From CAYYHA01 sp964471535 (lineage in GTDB: Bacteria > Myxococcota > Myxococcia > SLRQ01), in the NCBI GenBank assembly GCA_964471535.1, contig CAYYHA010000015.1:1-37137 (forward strand): 37,137 nt of DNA. The letters are read 5' to 3'. A model generated the notes under the pieces. It was given only the letters and a program-made list of their open reading frames with translations, ran no database searches and had not been told where the DNA came from. The translations under genes were made by a program, and so were the position numbers. Shown here in pieces: positions 31,627-37,137 of the stretch (its first letter is position 1; every line of letters starts with the position of its first letter).

Positions 31627-32388
31627 ATGAATCGAGTGAAGGTGGCCCTCGCGTTGCTCTTTGCAGCGGCTTGGGCCGGTGAGGCGGCGGCGGTGGGACC
31701 GAGTAGCGAGGTCGTGCAGGAGCGGCTCTACACCTTCAATGGCCGCTTCGATCTGACCGTGCTCGGCGGCATCTCCCTGAACAACAAGCTGCACGATCAT
31801 TACGGGGTCGCACTGCTGCCCGCGTTCCACTTCACCGATGCGTGGGCCCTCGAGCTGACCGGCGGCTACTTCCTGGGGATCGAGAAGCGTCGTCTGACCA
31901 ACTCGGCGGACGCGTTCAGCCCCGGCATCCGCAAGAACATTGCGGACAACGATGGCCTCAACGACGAGTTCTCCGGGATGGGGACCCTCACCTGGGTCGC
32001 CGAGGGGGCGCTCCGTTGGTCGCCCATCTACGGAAAGCTCTCCCTCGCGGCGGAGCTGCCACTCCACGTGGGCGCGTACGTAGCCGTAGGGGGCGGCTTC
32101 GTCGGCGTGCAGCGGGTGAGCCTCGTCGACTGCACCAACGTCGTGGACTCCGACGGCGATGGCTTCGTGGAGGCGACCTGCACCACTGAGAACAGCGCCA
32201 AGCCCAGCGGAATGTTCGCCTTGGGCCTGCGTTTCTACCTGTCCGACTGGCTCGCGCTGCGCGCCGAAGTGCGAGACATCCTCTTCCCCGACCGCTATCG
32301 CTTGGACATCGGGACGGCCGAGGAGCGGACGGTCAGTGGCATCCAGTCGGTGCTCCTCTTCATGGGTGGCGCCAGCTTCTACTTCTAG
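31627..32388 (+). CDS. Outer-membrane beta-barrel protein (first of a tandem pair)
   Basis: A 253-residue exported protein: signal peptide 1-22 (cut after EAAA), alternating strands, and an aromatic C-terminus (GASFYF) typical of BamA substrates. It looks like the myxobacterial outer-membrane barrel family TIGR04565, to which GltA/GltB belong. It shares segments with the next gene, such as SPIYGKLS and LALRAEVRDILF. Between two cysteines (C169 and C185) sits DSDGDGFVE (174-182), an EF-hand-like calcium loop, probably extracellular. A good AAGGAGGAG ribosome site lies 9 bases upstream of the ATG. Suggested role: outer-membrane platform for the VWA lipoprotein (inference). Confidence 0.75.
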   Translation: MNRVKVALALLFAAAWAGEAAAVGPSSEVVQERLYTFNGRFDLTVLGGISLNNKLHDHYGVALLPAFHFTDAWALELTGGYFLGIEKRRLTNSADAFSPGIRKNIADNDGLNDEFSGMGTLTWVAEGALRWSPIYGKLSLAAELPLHVGAYVAVGGGFVGVQRVSLVDCTNVVDSDGDGFVEATCTTENSAKPSGMFALGLRFYLSDWLALRAEVRDILFPDRYRLDIGTAEERTVSGIQSVLLFMGGASFYF

Positions 32389-32404
32389 AGGGACCGCAGC
32401 AGAG

Positions 32405-33280
32405 ATGAAGACGATGAAGAAGTTCGGCCGGCTCGCAGTCGTGCTCGCGGTACTGCCTGCGCTGCTCTCTCCATCGCTGCTCCAGGCGGAGCAGGGGAAG
32501 GCGCCCGAGCGCAGCTACACCATCAGCCCGAACGAGCGGATCCATGTCATTCAGCGGAAGACCGACCTCCTCGAGGGTCGCTTCGAGCTGACCGCCTACC
32601 CCATCACGCTGCAGATCAACAGCCGCTGGACCGAGCACCTCGGCATGGCGGTGATGGGCAGCCTGCACCTCACCGAGACCTTTGCGGTTCAGGCCCTCCT
32701 CGCCTCGAACTTCCTCGTCGCGCGGGAGACGCCGTTGCAGAACGAGCTGCGGGAGAAGGCGCAGCTACAGCCGCCGAGTGCGCCCTCCACCCTGACCCGC
32801 CACTACGGGATCCTGGGCTTCGAGATGTCCCCCATCTACGGAAAGATCGCGTTCTATGAGGGGGCGATGATGAGCTTCAATCTCATTGTCAGCGCGGGTG
32901 CCGGGGCGGTCGACACCGCGGTGCAGCTCTTGGGCGCCGATTCGGATCGGGGCCGGCAGGTGACGGCCCACGCTGGACTTCGGGCGGCTGGGCTCGTGGG
33001 GGCCGGCTTTCGGGTGCACCTCGCAGAGGACTGGATGATCCGAGTGGAGGTGCGGGATCTCATCTTCTCGACTCGGATCACCCGGCTCAACGGCTGCACC
33101 GCTGACGATCTCTCGGTCGTCGCCGGGACGGGCGGCACGGTGAGCGAGAGCTGCCGCGTCGACTGGTTCGATCCCGACTACCAGGCCGTGGATGGGCAGA
33201 TCGCGAAGAGTCGCGCCGATGGATCCAGCGACACCATCAATCAAATCAGCGCCTACGCGGGCGTTTCGTACCTCTTCTGA
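32405..33280 (+). CDS. Outer-membrane beta-barrel protein (second of a tandem pair)
   Basis: A 291-residue exported barrel, signal peptide 1-28 (LLQA/EQ), C-terminal SYLF. It is clearly paralogous to the upstream barrel: GRFELTAYPITLQ against GRFDLTVLGGISL, MSPIYGKIAF against WSPIYGKLSL, and IRVEVRDLIF against LRAEVRDILF. Two Cys in the segment around NGCTADDL and SESCRVDW may pair in an extracellular loop; no calcium motif is seen in this one. The start ATG 32405 is 16 bases after the upstream stop, and a second ATG at 32414 is possible. Two adjacent barrels before a TPR gene match the gltB-gltA-gltC order reported in Myxococcus (from memory). Confidence 0.75.
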   Translation: MKTMKKFGRLAVVLAVLPALLSPSLLQAEQGKAPERSYTISPNERIHVIQRKTDLLEGRFELTAYPITLQINSRWTEHLGMAVMGSLHLTETFAVQALLASNFLVARETPLQNELREKAQLQPPSAPSTLTRHYGILGFEMSPIYGKIAFYEGAMMSFNLIVSAGAGAVDTAVQLLGADSDRGRQVTAHAGLRAAGLVGAGFRVHLAEDWMIRVEVRDLIFSTRITRLNGCTADDLSVVAGTGGTVSESCRVDWFDPDYQAVDGQIAKSRADGSSDTINQISAYAGVSYLF

Positions 33281-33300
33281 TTGTGAAGGACTCGATCACC

Positions 33301-34845
33301 ATGAAGCGAAAGACGTCGAGGGTCCTCTGCACGCTCCTTTTGGCCTTGCCACTTCTCGCCCACGCCCAGAGTTCGGCCATCAACAACGCGATCCGCCAGT
33401 ACAACGATGGCAACTATGCCGAGGCGGCGTTCGGCTTCTATGACGTGGCGGCCTTCGATCCCGTCATCGAGAACCGGTTGAAGGCCGAATACTACCTGGC
33501 CCAGAGCCTCCAGAAGATGGGGCTCCTGCGCACCGCGGCCTTCTTCTACCAGGCGGTGATGAGCCAGGGCCCCAACCACCCCTACTACCTGAAGTCGATC
33601 GAGCAGATCGTGGAGATCACCGAAGCGATCGAGGACGATCTCTTCCTGCCCTTTGCGGTACAGCAGGAGTACAACGCCGAGTTTGCGAACCTGCCGCCAG
33701 AGACGCTGTACAAGATCAACTATCTGGTGGCTCTCACCGAGTTTCGGCGGGAGAACCCAGCTGAGGCGCTTTCCTTCCTCAACGCGGTGCCCAAGGAGTC
33801 GAGCTACTACGCAAAGGCGCTCTATCTCCGTGGCATCATCAAGACCTTTCAGGGTCGCGAGGGTGGTGAGCAAGCCATCCGCGACTATGAGGAAATTCTA
33901 TCGCTCGAGGACACGCCGAAGCTGAAGTACTGGGAGCTCGACAACACGAAGGAGCTGGCGAAGATCGCGCTTGCGCGGACCCATTACACGCTGGGCAACT
34001 ACGCCGAGAGCAAGCGCTGGTACGAGAGGGTGGCCCGGTACTCGACGTATTGGGACGTCGCACTCTTCGAGAACGGATGGGCTTCGTTCATGGCCGGCGA
34101 CGTGGGAACTGCGATGGGTTCCCTGCACAGTCTTGCGGCGCCCCAGTTCTCGGGCTCCTTCCAGCCCGAGGCGCTGATCCTCAAGGGGACCGTCTACTTC
34201 ACCGCCTGTCTCTACGACGAGACGAAGAAGGAACTGGCTACCTTCGACAAGCGCTACAAGCCGATGGCCGATGTGGTCTCGCAGATCCTCGAGAAGCACC
34301 AGGGCGCGGCGGAGTTCCCGTTCTACCTGTCCCTGGTCGCGACGCCAGAGGCGCAGCCCGAGAAGCTCCCCATCCCGGTGCGAAACTTCCTTCTCGACAA
34401 CCAGCGCCTGAAGTCCCTGATCGCCTACCTGAATCTCATCGACGACGAGATCCGCAGGGTCAAGGATGTCTCCATTTGGAAGGGGAGCTCCTTGCAGAAG
34501 GAGGCACTCACGCAGCTCGAGGCGCAGCGGGAGAACAACGTGAAGGTCACCGGCCGCTTCATCCGGGACCGTCTGCAGAAGAGCGTCGTGGATGCCATCA
34601 GCAACTTCGATGGGCAGGCGGAGATTCTTCGCTTCGAGACCTCGAAGGCGGAGAAGGAGATGCTCGAGTCCGGCATCGACCCGGAAACGCGGCTCGCGGG
34701 GCAGACGCTGCTCCGCCCGCGTATCCCTGGAGACCAGTGGGAGTACTGGTCCTTCGATGGCGAATGGTGGGTGGATGAGCTTGGTTACTACAAGTACACG
34801 CTGAAGACGGCGTGTGCAGAGCAGGGTGCTGGCGGCGGCGAATGA
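33301..34845 (+). CDS. Secreted TPR protein, GltC-like
   Basis: A 514-residue periplasmic protein: signal peptide ends LLAHA/QSS, followed by tetratricopeptide-type helical hairpins (about 25-330; for example AIRQYNDGNYAEAAFGFYDV, TAAFFYQAVMSQGPNHP, ALARTHYTLGNYAESKRWYERV, ENGWASFMAGDVGTAMGSLHSL), then a coiled-coil segment (about 370-460) and a Trp-rich tail (QWEYWSFDGEWWVDE). I chose ATG 33301, with AAGGA 10 bases before it, over the GTG at 33283 because it gives a clean signal. A TPR protein right after paired barrels fits GltC, the periplasmic TPR partner of GltA/GltB, but a generic TPR protein remains possible. Confidence 0.7.
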   Translation: MKRKTSRVLCTLLLALPLLAHAQSSAINNAIRQYNDGNYAEAAFGFYDVAAFDPVIENRLKAEYYLAQSLQKMGLLRTAAFFYQAVMSQGPNHPYYLKSIEQIVEITEAIEDDLFLPFAVQQEYNAEFANLPPETLYKINYLVALTEFRRENPAEALSFLNAVPKESSYYAKALYLRGIIKTFQGREGGEQAIRDYEEILSLEDTPKLKYWELDNTKELAKIALARTHYTLGNYAESKRWYERVARYSTYWDVALFENGWASFMAGDVGTAMGSLHSLAAPQFSGSFQPEALILKGTVYFTACLYDETKKELATFDKRYKPMADVVSQILEKHQGAAEFPFYLSLVATPEAQPEKLPIPVRNFLLDNQRLKSLIAYLNLIDDEIRRVKDVSIWKGSSLQKEALTQLEAQRENNVKVTGRFIRDRLQKSVVDAISNFDGQAEILRFETSKAEKEMLESGIDPETRLAGQTLLRPRIPGDQWEYWSFDGEWWVDELGYYKYTLKTACAEQGAGGGE

Positions 34846-34886
34846 GGACTGCTGTCGTTCATCGCAAAGACGAGAGAGACCGATCG

Positions 34887-37137
34887 ATGAAATCGTTTCG
34901 ACCCGCACTCTTGATTGCCCTGGCCCTCCTCGTGGCTGGGCCCGCCGGAGCACCGCTTCTCCGTCCCGTATTCGGGCCGGAGGTGGCCTATGCGCAGCGC
35001 AAGAAGAAGCGCAAGAAGAAGCGCAAGAAGCGGCAGGCCAAGCGCGCGAAGGAAAAGGAGACGACGAAGGAGGCGCGCGCCGGATCGGCGGTGCCGGAGA
35101 AGGCCAAGAAGGAGGAGCGGACCGGGCCTGCTTCCATCTCGGAGATGCAGCGGTCGGGTGATCGTGACCTCGACCGCGAGGCGCTCGCTGACAAGAAGCG
35201 CGACGAGGCCATCGCCCAGCTGAAGAAGATCATCCCGAAGATCAAGGATCCCTCACAGAAGGCGGATCTTTTGTTCCAGCTCGCCGAGCTCTGGTGGGAG
35301 AAGAGTAAGTTCGTCTACTTCCGCGAGATGGCGGAGTGGGACAAGGCCTATGACAAGTGGATGGAGGAGACGGCGCGAGGCGTGGAGAAGCCGGAGCCCG
35401 TCGCCAATCACCGCGAGAGTGAGCTGTATCGGGCCGAGGCCATCAAGCTCTACGAGTCGATCCTGAAGAACTATCCGCGCTATCCGCGGAACGACGAGGT
35501 GCTCTTCAATCTCGCGTACAACATGTACGAGACCGATCGCAAGAAGGAGGGCGTCGCGCTCTACTGGGAACTCATCAAGAAGTATCCAAAGAGCCGCTTT
35601 GTGCCCGATGCCTACTTGCAGATGGGCGAGCACTTCTTCAACAGCAACCAGGTCTTCAAGGCCCAAAAGGCCTATCAAAATGCCTTCGAGAAGGGGGATG
35701 CGCGGGTCAAGCCCTTTGCGCTCTACAAGTTGGCCTGGTGTGACTACAACCTGGGCGAGTACGGCGAGGCGCAGCGGAAGCTCCAGGAGGTCGTCGCCTT
35801 CACGGAGCGACAGGCGCGCGCGGCGGGCAAGGATCCCAGCAAGGTGCAGCTGAAGAGCGAAGCACTGCGCGACATGATCTTGACCTTCATGCAGCTCGAC
35901 CAGGTCGAGCCGGCGATTGCCTACTACCGACAGCACGACCCCAAGCGGGCGACGAAGTGGATCGCCAAGCTCGCAGACGCCTTCTTCAACGAGGGCAAGA
36001 ACGAAGAAGCCATCACCATCTACCGGCAGCTCATCAACGACGACCCCTACGCCGAGAATGCACCCGAGTACCAGGCGAAGATTGTTCGCGCCTATGCGAA
36101 CCTGCAGGAGCGTAAGCAGGTCCTCGCGGAGATGCAGCGGCTGGTGGAGCTCTACGGGCCGGATGGGCCGTGGGCGAATGCGAACAAGGACAACAAGGAA
36201 GCGCTACGCCGTGCTTACGAGCTGGCGGAGAGCACGCAGCGAGAGCTGGTCACCGAGTACCACCAAGAGGCGCAGAAGACGCAATACGCCTCTACCTACC
36301 GCCTTGCTGCGGAGATCTATAAGCGTTACTTGGAGAAGTTCTCGGACAGCGAGTACGCCTACAACCTTCGGTTCTACTACGCTGAAATCCTCTACACGCT
36401 CGAGGAATATGAGGAAGCGGCGAAGCAGTATCTGAAGGTGGTGGAATCGGATCCAGCGGGTAAGTATACGCTGACTGCCGCCTACAATGCCCTGCTTGCC
36501 TATGAGAAGCTCGCTGCCATCGACCGGGGTGAGTACAAGCGCAAGCATCTGTCTGGGAAGCAGAAGATCGATGAGAAGAAAGCGAAAGGATCGGTGCAGC
36601 GTAAGCAGATCCTGAAGGTCGCCAAGAAGTCCGACGAGGCGGAGGAGATTCCGAAGTGGGAGCAGAAGCAGATTGAGGCGTCGGACGCCTATGTGCGTGT
36701 GATCGACCAGTGGCGTAAGAAGCACGCAAAGCGACTTTCCAAGAAGAAGCTGAAGGAGCTGGAAGCGGACGAGATCGTGGTGCGCTACAAGGCGGCGTTC
36801 CTGCTCTACGACCACCGCCACTACGCAGAAGCGGCGAAGCGCTTCGAGGACATCATCCTGAAGTGGCCGAAGGACAAGTGGGCAGAGAAGGCTGCCAATC
36901 TGATCCTCAACTCGCTCGAGGTGAAGGAGCAGTGGGCGCAGCTCAACGACCTGGCCCGGAAGTTCCGCAAGAACAAGGCGCTCGTGCAGAGCAAGGCCTT
37001 TGCGAGCGAACTCGACCGCCTGATCGAAGGGTCGGCCTTCAAGATGGTCATGGACGTCTACAACAAGGGTGAACTCGCCAAGGCGGCGGTGCAGTTCCGT
37101 GCTTTCGTCAAGGAGTTCCCCAAGAGCAAGTACGCGG
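34887..37137 (+). CDS. Large secreted TPR protein, incomplete at the window end
   Basis: An open frame of 750 codons that runs off the right edge. The N-terminus MKSFRPALLIALALLVAGPAG is a signal peptide, probably cut near VAYAQ (residue 37). Straight after it comes a Lys/Arg tract (residues 38-57, RKKKRKKKRKKRQAKR) and a charged linker to about 85. From about 115 the protein is TPR repeats, for example EAIKLYESILKNYPRYPRND, KEGVALYWELIKKYPKSRF, YKLAWCDYNLGEYGEAQRKL, EEAITIYRQLINDDPYAENAP and EEYEEAAKQYLKVVESDPAGKY. It starts 41 bases after the GltC-like gene and probably belongs to the same operon. Similar large TPR proteins accompany glt genes in Myxococcus (GltD/GltE type); I do not assign one. 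Confidence 0.8.
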   Translation, partial: MKSFRPALLIALALLVAGPAGAPLLRPVFGPEVAYAQRKKKRKKKRKKRQAKRAKEKETTKEARAGSAVPEKAKKEERTGPASISEMQRSGDRDLDREALADKKRDEAIAQLKKIIPKIKDPSQKADLLFQLAELWWEKSKFVYFREMAEWDKAYDKWMEETARGVEKPEPVANHRESELYRAEAIKLYESILKNYPRYPRNDEVLFNLAYNMYETDRKKEGVALYWELIKKYPKSRFVPDAYLQMGEHFFNSNQVFKAQKAYQNAFEKGDARVKPFALYKLAWCDYNLGEYGEAQRKLQEVVAFTERQARAAGKDPSKVQLKSEALRDMILTFMQLDQVEPAIAYYRQHDPKRATKWIAKLADAFFNEGKNEEAITIYRQLINDDPYAENAPEYQAKIVRAYANLQERKQVLAEMQRLVELYGPDGPWANANKDNKEALRRAYELAESTQRELVTEYHQEAQKTQYASTYRLAAEIYKRYLEKFSDSEYAYNLRFYYAEILYTLEEYEEAAKQYLKVVESDPAGKYTLTAAYNALLAYEKLAAIDRGEYKRKHLSGKQKIDEKKAKGSVQRKQILKVAKKSDEAEEIPKWEQKQIEASDAYVRVIDQWRKKHAKRLSKKKLKELEADEIVVRYKAAFLLYDHRHYAEAAKRFEDIILKWPKDKWAEKAANLILNSLEVKEQWAQLNDLARKFRKNKALVQSKAFASELDRLIEGSAFKMVMDVYNKGELAKAAVQFRAFVKEFPKSKYA

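Overview
The window is a contiguous piece of a high-GC Gram-negative chromosome. It encodes LptF/LptG lipopolysaccharide exporters, many lipoproteins with clear lipoboxes, outer-membrane beta-barrels and a GlnD nitrogen sensor. Cys-rich and VWA lipoproteins, TIGR04565-like barrels, TPR proteins and a match to the sigma-54 promoter consensus point to Myxococcota or a close relative (former Deltaproteobacteria). That placement is inferred from family content; there is no rRNA here. I saw no tRNA, CRISPR array, insertion sequence or phage gene. A run of 10 Ns at 16446-16455 marks an assembly gap inside one gene.

Region 1 (291-5623) is a tightly overlapping operon: accA, pheA, hisC, tyrA, aroA. 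It makes malonyl-CoA precursor and the Phe/Tyr branch of aromatic synthesis, with 4-base start/stop overlaps. Region 2 (5659-7949) interrupts the usual aroA-cmk neighbourhood with a convergent 2OG-Fe(II) oxygenase and a divergently paired sulfatase-fold lipoprotein. Region 3 (8079-16120) is one long run of same-strand genes: cmk, lptF, lptG, a HARE-HTH/Mrr-like protein, two lipoproteins, hom, a YbgC-type thioesterase and glpX. It ends at a strong hairpin shared with a convergent Ig-like lipoprotein gene (16254-17957).

Region 4 (17958-21744) opens with a 500-base divergent regulatory region. It holds a sigma-54 promoter on the minus strand and a three-part inverted repeat. It is followed by a 64-residue protein gene, a membrane GAF-GGDEF diguanylate cyclase and enolase. 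Region 5 (21918-27312) encodes an N-acetylmuramoyl-L-alanine amidase, GlnD and a coiled-coil protein. Region 6 (27333-29959) has a strong sigma-70 promoter, a structured leader, rplC standing outside the S10 operon, and a lipoprotein with 73 cysteines in its mature part.

Region 7 (30162 to the end) is the most interesting. It runs VWA lipoprotein, two tandem paralogous outer-membrane barrels, a periplasmic TPR protein, and a large secreted TPR protein running off the window. This resembles the outer-membrane part of the Myxococcus gliding/focal-adhesion machine (CglB, GltB/GltA, GltC), here gathered in one apparent operon. One barrel carries a Cys-bounded EF-hand-like calcium loop. The assignment rests on domain types and order, not on a sequence search.
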